DNA from: Denitratimonas yunnanensis (SeqCode)
GTDB taxonomy: Bacteria; Pseudomonadota; Gammaproteobacteria; Xanthomonadales; Xanthomonadaceae
Assembly (NCBI GenBank): GCA_026410415.1
Contig: JAPMLR010000003.1
Location: 248,001 to 312,000 of the forward strand
DNA: 64,000 nt
Direction: 5' to 3'
Shown here: piece after piece, positions 8,443 through 16,893 of the stretch
Position numbering within the stretch: position 1 is the stretch's first letter
How the letters are laid out: every line of letters starts with the position of its first letter
The notes under the pieces: generated by a model
The model's database searches: none
Seen by the model: the letters and a program-made list of their open reading frames with translations, nothing else
What the model was told of the DNA's origin: nothing
Translations under genes and position numbers: made by a program

Positions 8443-9044
8443 CACATGCCTCGCACCAACACGGTTTCAGTTTGCTGGAGATGCTCGTCGCCGTGGTGCT
8501 GTTCGCCATCGCCTCGGCGCTCGCTTACGGTGGCCTGCGCGGCATCATGCGGGCGCAGGAGCAGGGCATCGAAGCGAAGGCGCGGCTTGGACGCCTGCAA
8601 TTTGCCGTCAGTCTGATCGAGCGCGACATGGCCAGTGTTGCACGGCGCAGCGTGCGTGACGCTTACGGCGGCTTGCGTCCGGTGTTCGAGGGCGAGGCGC
8701 AACGTGTGGAACTCACCCGTCACGGTCATGCCAACGCACTCGCCTTGCCGCGTGCGGAGATGGAGCGCGTGGCTTATGTGCTGCGCGAGGAGCGCCTGTT
8801 GCGGCTGCGCTGGCCAGTCCTGGATCGTGCACCGGCGACACGGCCGGTCGAGGATGAACTGCTCGACGGCCTGCGTCGCATGGATGTTGTCTATCTGGAC
8901 GCGCGTGGGCGCGAGCAGCGCCAGTGGCCACCCCCGCATGGCGAGGCACAGAGTCTGCCGCGTGCCGTACGGATCATGCTGGAGGTGGAGGGTTTCGATG
9001 AAATCCTTCGTGTCATCGAGTTGCCACTGGAGCCGCCGGCATGA
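8439..9044 (+). CDS. gspJ: Type II secretion minor pseudopilin GspJ
   Basis: Minor pseudopilin, 201 residues. Leader MTHASHQHG/FSLLEMLVAVVLF with Glu at +5. The globular domain has the GspJ pattern (LQFAVSLIERDMASVARRSVRD, then VAYVLREERLLRLRWPVLD). The start overlaps gspI by 4 bp and the end overlaps gspK by 4 bp, so the pseudopilins are translationally coupled. Confidence 0.93.
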   Translation: MTHASHQHGFSLLEMLVAVVLFAIASALAYGGLRGIMRAQEQGIEAKARLGRLQFAVSLIERDMASVARRSVRDAYGGLRPVFEGEAQRVELTRHGHANALALPRAEMERVAYVLREERLLRLRWPVLDRAPATRPVEDELLDGLRRMDVVYLDARGREQRQWPPPHGEAQSLPRAVRIMLEVEGFDEILRVIELPLEPPA

Positions 9045-9958
9045 GTCGGCAACGTGGAGTGGCGCTGATCGCCGCGGTGCTGGTGGTGGCGCTTGCGACG
9101 GTCCTGATCGCGGCGATGCTCGATCGCAGCGAAGCCGCACTCGCCCGTACCCGCAATCTGCAACGGGCCGAGCAGGGTTGGGAATTGATGCGCGGCGTGG
9201 AAGCCTGGGCCGCGTCCGTGTTGCGGCAGGATTTCAGCGAGGCCCCCGACATCGACAGCCGCGAGGACATCTGGAACCAGGATATGCCCCCGATCGACCT
9301 GCCGGGGGTGCGCATCTTCGGGCGGCTGATCGAGCGCAACGGCTGCTTCAACCTCAACGCGCTGCATGTGGATGGCGACGACGACAGTATTGCCATGGCG
9401 CGTTTCGAGCGACTGTTGCGCGCTTTGCGCCTGGATCCGGTCATCGCCCAACAGGTGGCCGACTGGATCGATGCCGATGCGATCCCGCGCACGAACGGTG
9501 TCGAGGATGGTGCGCTGCTGGCTCGGCGTCCCGCACTGCGCGCCGCCAACCAGCCCTTTGTGCACGTTTCCGAACTGCGCCTGCTGCCGGCGGTGTCGCA
9601 TGAGGTCTATGACACACTCGCACCGCATGTCTGCGCAGCGCCGGGCAACAGCACGATCAACCTCAACTTCGCCAGCCCCGAGGTGTGGATGAGCCTGTCG
9701 GACTCGATCACGCCGTCGATTGCCGAGCGCCTCGCACGCGAAGGCCGCGCCAACTACAGCTCGCTCGATGCGGTGGTGCAGGAACTCGCCCAGCTGGGCA
9801 TTGCACAGGTGCCGCTCAATGGATACGACGTGGGCAGCGACAGGTTCGTGCTTGAAGTTCAGATCGTCGCCGACGGCATTCCCTTCCTCTATTCCAGCCT
9901 GCTGCTGCGTCGGCCGGATGGTGTCCACGTGGTGGCGCGGGCACGTGGACGGTTCTGA
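9041..9958 (+). CDS. gspK: Type II secretion minor pseudopilin GspK
   Basis: Large minor pseudopilin that caps the pseudopilus tip, 305 residues. Leader MSRQRG/VALIAAVLVV; it lacks Glu at +5, which is normal for GspK. The family core is visible: GCFNLNALHV, QQVADWIDADAIPR, PFVHVSELRLLPAVS and NLNFASPEVWMSL. Last gene of the first block; a 94-bp gap with its own promoter-like element precedes gspL. Confidence 0.95.
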   Translation: MSRQRGVALIAAVLVVALATVLIAAMLDRSEAALARTRNLQRAEQGWELMRGVEAWAASVLRQDFSEAPDIDSREDIWNQDMPPIDLPGVRIFGRLIERNGCFNLNALHVDGDDDSIAMARFERLLRALRLDPVIAQQVADWIDADAIPRTNGVEDGALLARRPALRAANQPFVHVSELRLLPAVSHEVYDTLAPHVCAAPGNSTINLNFASPEVWMSLSDSITPSIAERLAREGRANYSSLDAVVQELAQLGIAQVPLNGYDVGSDRFVLEVQIVADGIPFLYSSLLLRRPDGVHVVARARGRF

Positions 9959-10021
9959 CCCGTCGCGCTGCAGGGGGCGCGACGATGGAGAGGCGCCAGC
10001 GGAGTGATCGGCAATTGCGGC

Positions 10022-10027
10022 TAGAAT
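10022..10027 (+). promoter_or_regulatory. Putative -10 box (TAGAAT) for gspL
   Basis: GGCTAGAATC sits in the 94-bp gap between gspK and gspL, 25 bp before the gspL ATG. It may be a second promoter within the gsp run. No -35 box is obvious. Confidence 0.4.
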
Positions 10028-10052
10028 CACCCGGATCACATCGAAGCCCGCC

Positions 10053-11231
10053 ATGTCCCATCGCCATCTGATCCGCCTTCTCGACGACGAGCGCGCCCAC
10101 TGGTTCGTGCTGGATCGTGCCGGGCGTGTGCTTTCCGGGCCGCAACAAGGTCTTCCGGCAACACCCGCCGAAGAGACGTTGGTGCTGGTGCCCTCCCGCG
10201 AGGTCCTGCTGCTCGAGGCTCCACGCGTCGCGCGCCAGCGCCGGCAACTCGAACGCGCCCTGCCGTTCGCGATCGAGGACCAGCTTGTCGCGCCGGTGGA
10301 ACAGGCGCATGTCGCGGTGCTGGATGACAGTGGCACGTCCACCGTGGCCGTGGCCGTGCTGGCACGGTTTCGGCTGGATGCGTGGCAGGCGCGATTGGCC
10401 GAGCACGGCATCGTGCCGGAGCGGCTGCTGCCCGAGGCCTGCCTGTTGCCGCATGAATCAGGTCCGACATTGCTCCTCGATGGTGCGACTGCGACGCTGA
10501 GACATGCGCGTGCGGGCGTGCTGTCGGGTACGCCCGACGAGGTTCCGGACTGGCTGGCCTTGTTGGCCGAACAGGGCGAAACACGACCGGTGACGCTGGT
10601 TGCGGATGCACGTCCGGACACTCTCCCGGCGTGGGCAGCGGGTCTTCGCTTGCTGAGTGCTGCTGCAGGAACGTACCTGGCCGAACGCATGGCCGAGGTG
10701 TCTGCAGATGGAATGAATCTCCTGACCGGAGCCTATACCCCCAAGCGGCACGGTGTCGCGGGAGGGCGCGTCTGGGCGTGGGCTGCCGGACTGGCCATGG
10801 CCGGCATCGGCATCGCGGCCCTGTCGATGGCGGTCGAGCGCTGGCAACTCGATCGCGAATATGCCCAGCGGCGCACGCAGATGGAAGCACTGCTGCGCGA
10901 AACCCTTCCGGACGTGCAGCGCATCGTCGATCCGCGTGCCCAGATGCTCGGCGAGCTGTCGCGCCGCACCGGCCAGTCGGCAAGTGGCGGGGCGCTGGCG
11001 ATGATCGGAAAAATCGCTCCGCTGCTGTCGGGCAGTGGCCGCTATACCCTCGACGCGATCGAATATCGCGGTGGCACGCTCGACATCACGTTGCGCGGCA
11101 CCGATGTGGCCACGCTCGACGAGCTGCGCGAGCGCATCGCGTCGTTGGGTTACAGCACCGAACTCACCTCGATGGTTCCCGGCAGCAGCGGCGTGGAAGG
11201 CAAGTTGCGTGTGCGTGGAGGCGGAGCATGA
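10053..11231 (+). CDS. gspL: Type II secretion inner-membrane platform protein GspL
   Basis: Bitopic assembly-platform protein linking the GspE ATPase to the inner membrane, 392 residues. The N-terminal cytoplasmic actin-like part (about 1-235) carries RRQLERALPFAIEDQLVAPV, typical of GspL. One membrane helix lies near residues 240-262 (AAGLAMAGIGIAALSM), and a periplasmic ferredoxin-like domain follows (about 300-392). The ATG at 10053 lies 25 bp after a TAGAAT box, and the 3' end overlaps gspM by 4 bp. Confidence 0.94.
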   Translation: MSHRHLIRLLDDERAHWFVLDRAGRVLSGPQQGLPATPAEETLVLVPSREVLLLEAPRVARQRRQLERALPFAIEDQLVAPVEQAHVAVLDDSGTSTVAVAVLARFRLDAWQARLAEHGIVPERLLPEACLLPHESGPTLLLDGATATLRHARAGVLSGTPDEVPDWLALLAEQGETRPVTLVADARPDTLPAWAAGLRLLSAAAGTYLAERMAEVSADGMNLLTGAYTPKRHGVAGGRVWAWAAGLAMAGIGIAALSMAVERWQLDREYAQRRTQMEALLRETLPDVQRIVDPRAQMLGELSRRTGQSASGGALAMIGKIAPLLSGSGRYTLDAIEYRGGTLDITLRGTDVATLDELRERIASLGYSTELTSMVPGSSGVEGKLRVRGGGA

Positions 11232-11722
11232 GCGCGTTGCGCAGCTTCTGGGCAGGCTTGTCGCCGCGCGATCGTCGGATGTTGATTGGCGGCGGCATTG
11301 CGCTGGCGATCATTCTTGCCTGGCTGATGATCTGGGAGCCGCTGCGCGAGGCGCGGGATGCAGCACGCATCCGGGTTGCCGCCGCGTCCACGGACCTGGC
11401 GACGATGCGCGCCGCCGCACCTCAGTTGCGTGCCCTGGCAGGCAGCGGGCAGGAAGGTTCGCGCGACACGCGTTCGCTGCTGGCGCTGGTGGACGCCACG
11501 GCGCGCGCTTCCGGTGTGGGCGAAGCCCTGCTGAGGGTGGAACCCATCTCGGGCGATCAGGTGCGGGTGTATTTCGAAGGCGCTGGATTCGATGCGCTGG
11601 TGGTCTGGCTGGAAGAGCTGGAATCACGACAGGGCGTGAGTCTCGGCGACGTCAGCATCAATCGTGCTGCTGGCGTGGGGCGCGTGGACGCGCGTCTGTC
11701 GCTGCAGCGTGGCGGAGGGTAA
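11228..11722 (+). CDS. gspM: Type II secretion inner-membrane protein GspM
   Basis: Partner of GspL in the inner-membrane platform, 164 residues. The ATG at 11228 overlaps gspL by 4 bp. A short cytoplasmic start (SPRDRRMLIGG) leads into one membrane helix (about 17-36), a helical stalk (REARDAARIRVAAASTDLAT) and a small periplasmic ferredoxin-like domain (about 80-160). The longer frame upstream lies antisense-free inside gspL and is not used. Length and position match GspM. Confidence 0.92.
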   Translation: MSALRSFWAGLSPRDRRMLIGGGIALAIILAWLMIWEPLREARDAARIRVAAASTDLATMRAAAPQLRALAGSGQEGSRDTRSLLALVDATARASGVGEALLRVEPISGDQVRVYFEGAGFDALVVWLEELESRQGVSLGDVSINRAAGVGRVDARLSLQRGGG

Positions 11723-11726
11723 CGTC

Positions 11727-12482
11727 GTGAGGAATTGGCTGTGGATCCTGTTGGCGCTGGTCGTGGTGGTGGCGATCGCGGTGGTGCGGATGCCTGCGCG
11801 CCTGGTCTCGACGTGGTTTCTCCCCCGGGATGCGGCAGTGCATCTGGAAGACGTGTCCGGCACGCTATGGAAGGGGCAGGCAGGGCGTGTCCTGCACGAT
11901 GGGATTGATCAGGGGCGGCTCGATTGGCGCTTGGGATTCTGGTCGCTGTTGATCGGTCGCATCGACACATCGCTGACACTCGCGGGTCCCGATGTTTCCG
12001 CAGCTGCACGCGTGGTTCGCCAGGGCGACAGCGTGCGAATCACCGGGGCCCACGCCACCCTGCCGGCAAACCGGCTCGATCCGGTGCTGGATATTCCAGC
12101 GCTGCACCTGGTTGGCAACGTTCGCATCAATCTGGATGCGCTGGAAATACGCGGGCATGTGCCAGTGCTGCTGCATGGCAGTGCGGAATGGCGTGACGCC
12201 GGAGTCACCGGGCAGGACAACGCGAGTTTCGGGACGCTCACGGCGCGTTTCGGGCCGATGCCTGGCGGCGGGTTCGGCGGAACGGTTGCCGATGATGGCG
12301 GACCGCTCGCGGTGGAGGGCGAGTTCAAGACCACCCTGCTCGGCTACGAAGCCCGCGCCACGCTGCGTCCGCGCGAGGACAACCCGCAAGTGACCCGTGC
12401 GCTGCGCCACATCGGTCAGATTCAAGCGGACGGCAGCGTTCTGTTTCACGTCACCGGCGGACTGATCGGGGCATCGCGATGA
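11727..12482 (+). CDS. gspN: Type II secretion protein GspN
   Basis: Accessory type II secretion protein present in only some systems, 251 residues. The GTG at 11727 follows GGCGGAGGG (11711-11719) and gives one N-terminal membrane helix (about 4-21) with the rest in the periplasm. Family marks are VSGTLWKGQAG, LDWRLGFWSLLIGRID and FGGTVADDGGPL. An in-frame ATG at 11664 would overlap gspM by 59 bp. It overlaps the following IMPase gene by 4 bp, so the T2SS block runs directly into the nucleotide-phosphatase block. Confidence 0.9.
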   Translation: MRNWLWILLALVVVVAIAVVRMPARLVSTWFLPRDAAVHLEDVSGTLWKGQAGRVLHDGIDQGRLDWRLGFWSLLIGRIDTSLTLAGPDVSAAARVVRQGDSVRITGAHATLPANRLDPVLDIPALHLVGNVRINLDALEIRGHVPVLLHGSAEWRDAGVTGQDNASFGTLTARFGPMPGGGFGGTVADDGGPLAVEGEFKTTLLGYEARATLRPREDNPQVTRALRHIGQIQADGSVLFHVTGGLIGASR

Positions 12483-13273
12483 ACGCACCCGAGGCGGCCT
12501 TTCTCGACCGCGCCCTCGATATCGCCCGCCATGCCGCACAGGCGGCGGCACAGGTGATCGACGGGTATTACCGCGGGCAGTACCGGGCTGAACTGAAGTC
12601 CGACGCCACCCCGGTGACCGAGGCCGATGTCGAGGCAGAGCGGGCCATCCGCGCCGTGCTGCGCGAAGCATTTCCAGATCACGCGATCCACGGCGAGGAA
12701 CAGGGGCGCGACGGTGACGGCGATTTCCTGTGGCTGGTGGATCCGCTCGACGGCACCAAAAGTTTCGTTCGCCGCAATCCGGTGTTCTCCACCCAGATCG
12801 CGTTGATGCATCGCGCTGAGCTGGTGCTCGGGGTGTCCTGTGCCAGCCAGTTCGGTCAGATGGCCTGGGCCCGTCGGGGAGGCGGCGCGTTCCTCGATGG
12901 TGTGCCGCTTCAGGTCGCCGCCACCGCCGATATTTCCGAGGCCGTGGTGTCCACCGGCAATCTCAAGTCGCTGGCCCGTGGTCCACGCTGGAGCGCTTTG
13001 GGTGAACTGTTGATCGACGCCAACCGCGGTCGCGGCTACGGCGATTTCCTGCATTACCACTTGCTCGCCCAAGGCAGCGTCGATGTGGTGATCGAGTCGG
13101 ACGTGAACATTCTCGACATCGCGGCCCTGTCGGTCATCGTGCGCGAAGCGGGCGGCCTGTTCACCGATCTCCATGGCGCCCCGCTGGACATGGAAACCCG
13201 CAGCGTGCTGGCCGCCGTGCCGGCGTTGCATGCGGGTGTGCTGGAACGATTCAAGGGATGGAGTCATGCGTGA
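12479..13273 (+). CDS. Inositol-monophosphatase-family phosphatase, histidinol-phosphatase-like
   Basis: Mg-dependent phosphomonoesterase of the IMPase superfamily, 264 residues. Metal-binding motifs are present: TPVTEADVEAE, HGEE, and VDPLDGTKSF. The C-terminal segment RGYGDFLHYHLLAQGSVDVV, then ILDIAALSVIVREAGG, matches the histidinol-phosphate phosphatase (HisN-type) subgroup better than SuhB or CysQ, which carry WDxAA. Substrate is therefore inferred: histidinol phosphate or another small phosphate ester. It overlaps gspN by 4 bp and nudE by 8 bp. A second IMPase paralogue, cysQ, lies 0.6 kb downstream. Confidence 0.85.
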   Translation: MNAPEAAFLDRALDIARHAAQAAAQVIDGYYRGQYRAELKSDATPVTEADVEAERAIRAVLREAFPDHAIHGEEQGRDGDGDFLWLVDPLDGTKSFVRRNPVFSTQIALMHRAELVLGVSCASQFGQMAWARRGGGAFLDGVPLQVAATADISEAVVSTGNLKSLARGPRWSALGELLIDANRGRGYGDFLHYHLLAQGSVDVVIESDVNILDIAALSVIVREAGGLFTDLHGAPLDMETRSVLAAVPALHAGVLERFKGWSHA

Positions 13274-13862
13274 ATTGCCGGAAATTCTTGATCGCCGCGA
13301 ATTGGATTTCGGTGGTCGCTTCCATGTCGAACGACTGGATTTGCGCTTCTCGAACGGTGTCGAGCGCACGTACGAGCGCATGGCGCCACGCGGCCGCGGT
13401 GCGGTGGTGGTCGCGGCGATGCGCGACCCGGAAACGTTGCTGCTGGTTCGCGAATACGCTTGCGGCCCGCACCGTTACGAACTGGGGTTGGTGAAGGGGC
13501 GTATCGATGCCGGCGAGACACCCGAACAAGCGGCGGTGCGTGAGTTGAAGGAAGAAGCCGGCTTCGGCGCACGCAGGATTACCCGTCTGCGCCCGATGAC
13601 CCTGGCGCCGGCATACATGGGGCACCAGACCTGGCTGATGTTGGCCGAGGATCTCTACCCGGAGCGGCTTGAAGGCGATGAGCCCGAGGCGCTGGAGGTC
13701 ATTCCGTGGCGGCTGGATGCACTGGACCAAGTCATGCTGCGCGAAGACTGTTCCGAAGGACGTTCGCTGGCGGCCATGTTCATCGTGCGCGAATTCCTCG
13801 GGTTGCGCGAGCGCGGTCTGTTGCCGGAAGACGCGCCCCGGGCGCAGGATCTGGACGCATGA
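13266..13862 (+). CDS. nudE: ADP-sugar/ADP-compound hydrolase NudE (Nudix)
   Basis: Nudix hydrolase that cleaves ADP-ribose, Ap3A and similar ADP compounds; cytoplasmic. 198 residues. The Nudix box runs over residues about 79-101 (GRIDAGETPEQAAVRELKEE, then AGF), with all acidic metal ligands. FHVERLDLRFSNGVERTYER, TLAPAYMGHQTWLMLAEDLYP and an EDCSEGRSLAAMF tail are typical of NudE. The ATG at 13266 overlaps the preceding gene. The pairing of nudE with cysQ is a common gammaproteobacterial arrangement. Confidence 0.93.
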   Translation: MRELPEILDRRELDFGGRFHVERLDLRFSNGVERTYERMAPRGRGAVVVAAMRDPETLLLVREYACGPHRYELGLVKGRIDAGETPEQAAVRELKEEAGFGARRITRLRPMTLAPAYMGHQTWLMLAEDLYPERLEGDEPEALEVIPWRLDALDQVMLREDCSEGRSLAAMFIVREFLGLRERGLLPEDAPRAQDLDA

Positions 13863-14665
13863 GCGCCGATGCTTTCGCGGCGTGGCGGGAGCAGGCCATC
13901 GCGATCGCGCGCGAGGCCGGGGCAGCGATCCTCGATGTCTACGGGCAGGATTTCTCAGTCGATGCCAAGGACGATCATTCCCCGCTCACCGCCGCCGACT
14001 TGGCGGCGCACCGCATCATCCTGCACGGATTGATGCAACTGACGCCGGGGGTGCCGGTGCTGTCGGAAGAAGGCGCGAAGATCGACTGGGCCACGCGTCG
14101 CCAATGGATGCGCTACTGGCTGGTCGATCCACTCGATGGCACGCGCGAGTTCGTCAAGCGCAACGGCGAGTTCACCGTCAACATTGCGCTGATCGAACAG
14201 GGCGAGCCGGTACTGGGCATCGTCCACGCGCCGGTGCTCGATTATCTCGTCCACGCCCAGCAGGGCGCCGGCTGCTGGCTGCGCGATACCGCCACGGGCG
14301 AGGACATGCGCCTCGCTACGCAGCGCCCGGCCGTTGCACCGCTGCGCGTGGCCGCCAGCCGCTCGCATCTGGACGAACGTACCGCGCGGGCGTTGGAGGC
14401 CATCGGCGAGCATGAGCACCATTCGCTCGGCTCCTCGCTCAAGTTTTGCCGCATCGCCGAAGGGCGCGCCGACGTGTATCCGCGTTTCGGCCCGACCAGC
14501 GAATGGGATACCGCCGCTGGGCAGTGCGTGCTGGAAGCGGCGGGTGGCGTGGTGCTGGATCTGGCTGGCGAGCCGTTTCGATACAACCGCGGGCCATCGC
14601 TGCTGAATCCCGACTTCATCGCGCTGGGCGATCCCGATCTGCCGTGGCGGGATTGGCTGCAATGA
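13859..14665 (+). CDS. cysQ: 3'(2'),5'-bisphosphate nucleotidase CysQ
   Basis: Removes 3'-phosphoadenosine 5'-phosphate (PAP), the by-product of sulfate assimilation, giving AMP. 268 residues, IMPase fold. Motifs: DDHSPLTAADLAAHRIIL, VLSEEG, WLVDPLDGTREFVKRNGEFT and GPTSEWDTAAGQCVLEAAGG, which are standard CysQ marks and keep the WDTAA metal site. ATG at 13859 with 4-bp overlaps to nudE and mazG on either side. Confidence 0.95.
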   Translation: MSADAFAAWREQAIAIAREAGAAILDVYGQDFSVDAKDDHSPLTAADLAAHRIILHGLMQLTPGVPVLSEEGAKIDWATRRQWMRYWLVDPLDGTREFVKRNGEFTVNIALIEQGEPVLGIVHAPVLDYLVHAQQGAGCWLRDTATGEDMRLATQRPAVAPLRVAASRSHLDERTARALEAIGEHEHHSLGSSLKFCRIAEGRADVYPRFGPTSEWDTAAGQCVLEAAGGVVLDLAGEPFRYNRGPSLLNPDFIALGDPDLPWRDWLQ

Positions 14666-15438
14666 GTCCGATGGAAGAGCTGTTGACCGTGATGGCGCGG
14701 CTGCGCGATCCGCGGCACGGCTGTCCGTGGGATGTGGAACAGGACTTCGCCAGCATTGCGCCCTGCACCATCGAAGAAGCCTACGAGGTTGCCGATGCCA
14801 TCGCGCGCGGCGATCGGGAGGCGCTTCGCGACGAGCTGGGCGATCTCCTGCTGCAGGTGGTGTTCCACGCCCAGATGGCGAGCGAGGAAGGCAGCTTCCG
14901 GTTCGATGACGTGGTGATCGGACTTCGCGACAAACTGGTGCGGCGTCATCCGCATGTGTTCGGCGATCGGCGTGTCGACGACGCGCAGGAGGTTTCCGCC
15001 AACTGGGAAGCGATCAAGCGCGAGGAGCGTGGTCCGGGCGACGGCAGCGCATTGGCCGGCATCGCCGCTGGTCTGCCCGAATGGTTGCGCGCCCTGAAGC
15101 TGCAGAAGCGCGCCGCGCGCACGGGTTTCGAGTGGCCGGACATCACGTCGGTGATCGCCAAGCTGCGCGAGGAGGTCGCGGAAGTGGAAGCCGAACTGGA
15201 GCGTGGCGGTGATGCGGATCGGCTGGAGGACGAGATCGGCGATGTGCTGTTCGTCGCGATCAATCTGGCGCGCCATGCCAATGTCGATCCGGGTGCGGCC
15301 TTGCGTCGGGCCAATGCCAAGTTCGAGCAGCGTTTCCGCGCGATGGAGGTCATGGCGGCGGCCGAAGGCCAATCCTTCGACGCGATGGGGTTGGCCGGTC
15401 AGGAACTCCTGTGGCAGCGAGTGAAGCGCCGCACGTAG
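14662..15438 (+). CDS. mazG: Nucleoside triphosphate pyrophosphohydrolase MazG
   Basis: House-cleaning enzyme that hydrolyses NTPs/dNTPs to monophosphates and pyrophosphate. 258 residues with two MazG folds. The first (about 1-115) opens with LRDPRHGCPWD and carries the metal motif EEAYEV with ELGDLL. The second (about 160-250) has the equivalent EEVAEVEAE and DEIGDVLF, so both metal sites look intact. The ATG at 14662 overlaps cysQ by 4 bp. Last gene of the run that began at gspG; the next gene is convergent after 45 bp. Confidence 0.95.
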   Translation: MSPMEELLTVMARLRDPRHGCPWDVEQDFASIAPCTIEEAYEVADAIARGDREALRDELGDLLLQVVFHAQMASEEGSFRFDDVVIGLRDKLVRRHPHVFGDRRVDDAQEVSANWEAIKREERGPGDGSALAGIAAGLPEWLRALKLQKRAARTGFEWPDITSVIAKLREEVAEVEAELERGGDADRLEDEIGDVLFVAINLARHANVDPGAALRRANAKFEQRFRAMEVMAAAEGQSFDAMGLAGQELLWQRVKRRT

Positions 15439-15483
15439 CCTCCGCCTGCGTGGCGTGGTGCGAACGGTTGAGGCGGAATCGCG

Positions 15484-16734
15484 TCAGCGGCGCAGCAATG
15501 GCGCGATGCGCCCGGCATCGCCGTCATGCGGCTCCGGCACGATCCGCAGCAGGCGCGCCAGCAGCGGATAGACATCGACGTTGTCCAATTCCTCCAGCAC
15601 CGCGCCGGGCACGAAGTCCGGGCCGTGCGCAACGAACAATGCTGCCATCGAGTCCAGTGCCGGATCGAACCCGTGCGCGCCCGGATTCACGCCGAAGCGG
15701 GTCAAGTGGGCGCGGTCGAAGATGGTCCAGCCCTCGTCACCCATGCAGACCCAGGGGGGCACGCGGCGGTGGCTGCCATAGCGGAAGCGTGCGGGAATTT
15801 CTTCCTTGCGCCAGCACTGGATGTGCGGGATCGGTTGCGACATCGCTGTCTCCAGCTCGGCCTCGCGTCCTTCGGCGGCGCGCAGGCCGGCGATTGAGCC
15901 GCGAGCGACCAGTTCGAACAGCTCGCGCGGGATGTAATCGTCCAGCGCGATGGCCCGCTCGCGGGGAGTCGCCGCCATGCCATGGTCGGACAAGACCAGC
16001 AGATTGGTTTCGTCCCACAGTGCGCGCCGTTTCAGCCCGCTGACCAGTTCCGCCAGTGCCGCATCGATGCGTGCGATCTGCGCGTGTGCCTCGGGCGAGT
16101 CCGGCCCGGTGACGTGGCCGGCGTGATCGACCGAGTCGAAATAAAGCGTGGTGAAGTCGGGGCGCTGGTCTGCCGGCAGATCGAGCCACGCCAGAACCTG
16201 CGCCACGCGGGCTTCCGGCGTCATGCCCGCATCGAAGGTGTGCCAGTAGTGTGGATGGTGTCCGCGCACCGGCGCTTCGGAACCGGGCCAGAACATCGTC
16301 GCGCTGCGCAGGCCGGCCTGACGCGCGGTGTTCCAGATCGGCTGTGCATCGTTCCACCAGAACGCGTTCTCCACGGCTTCGCGATTGGCCAGGGTGAATC
16401 GCTGGGAGGACTCGGGATCGCGCATCGTGTTGTGCACGATGCCGTGGCGATCGGGAACCAGCCCGGTGACCAGTGTGTAGTGGTTCGGGAATGTCAGCGA
16501 GGGAAAGGAGGGGCGCAGCGACGTCACGCGTGCGCCTTCGTCGGCGAGTGTCGCCAGCGTGGGAGTCAATCCGAGGTCGAAGTAGTCCGCCCGAAAACCG
16601 TCGATCGAGACCAGAATCAGCAGTGGCGGTCGCGGCATGCGCTCGGGACGTGTCGCTGCCTGACAGCCCACCAGTGCCACCATGCACAAGGCGACAAGCA
16701 AAGACAGGACAGGGCGGATCTGGAAATGCGGCAT
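15484..16734 (-). CDS. Nucleotide pyrophosphatase/phosphodiesterase-like lipoprotein (alkaline phosphatase fold)
   Basis: Predicted exported lipoprotein of the type I phosphodiesterase/NPP family, which hydrolyses nucleotide phosphodiester or pyrophosphate bonds with two metals. 416 residues from the ATG at 16734. That start gives a signal sequence ending in ALVGCQ, a lipobox; an in-frame ATG at 16770 would add 12 charged or polar residues before it. Domain marks: SIDGFRADYFD (first metal ligand), nucleophilic Thr in PSLTFPNHYTLVTG, TLYFDSVDHAGHVTGPDS and LVLSDHGM (metal ligands). Divergent from the kinase gene. Confidence 0.88.
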   Translation of the reverse strand: MPHFQIRPVLSLLVALCMVALVGCQAATRPERMPRPPLLILVSIDGFRADYFDLGLTPTLATLADEGARVTSLRPSFPSLTFPNHYTLVTGLVPDRHGIVHNTMRDPESSQRFTLANREAVENAFWWNDAQPIWNTARQAGLRSATMFWPGSEAPVRGHHPHYWHTFDAGMTPEARVAQVLAWLDLPADQRPDFTTLYFDSVDHAGHVTGPDSPEAHAQIARIDAALAELVSGLKRRALWDETNLLVLSDHGMAATPRERAIALDDYIPRELFELVARGSIAGLRAAEGREAELETAMSQPIPHIQCWRKEEIPARFRYGSHRRVPPWVCMGDEGWTIFDRAHLTRFGVNPGAHGFDPALDSMAALFVAHGPDFVPGAVLEELDNVDVYPLLARLLRIVPEPHDGDAGRIAPLLRR

Positions 16735-16893
16735 CACGGAAGCGATGGTCTGGGCGTGACTTCCCAGCATACAGGGGTCGCGAACACTTTCATGTACCGA
16801 AGGTAGGGTGTGGCCTGCAAATGGCAGGTCGCAACACCATGCGCGGCGTGCGGGTGGTAGCGTATTCCGGCGCTCACCGGTACCTTCATTTCC

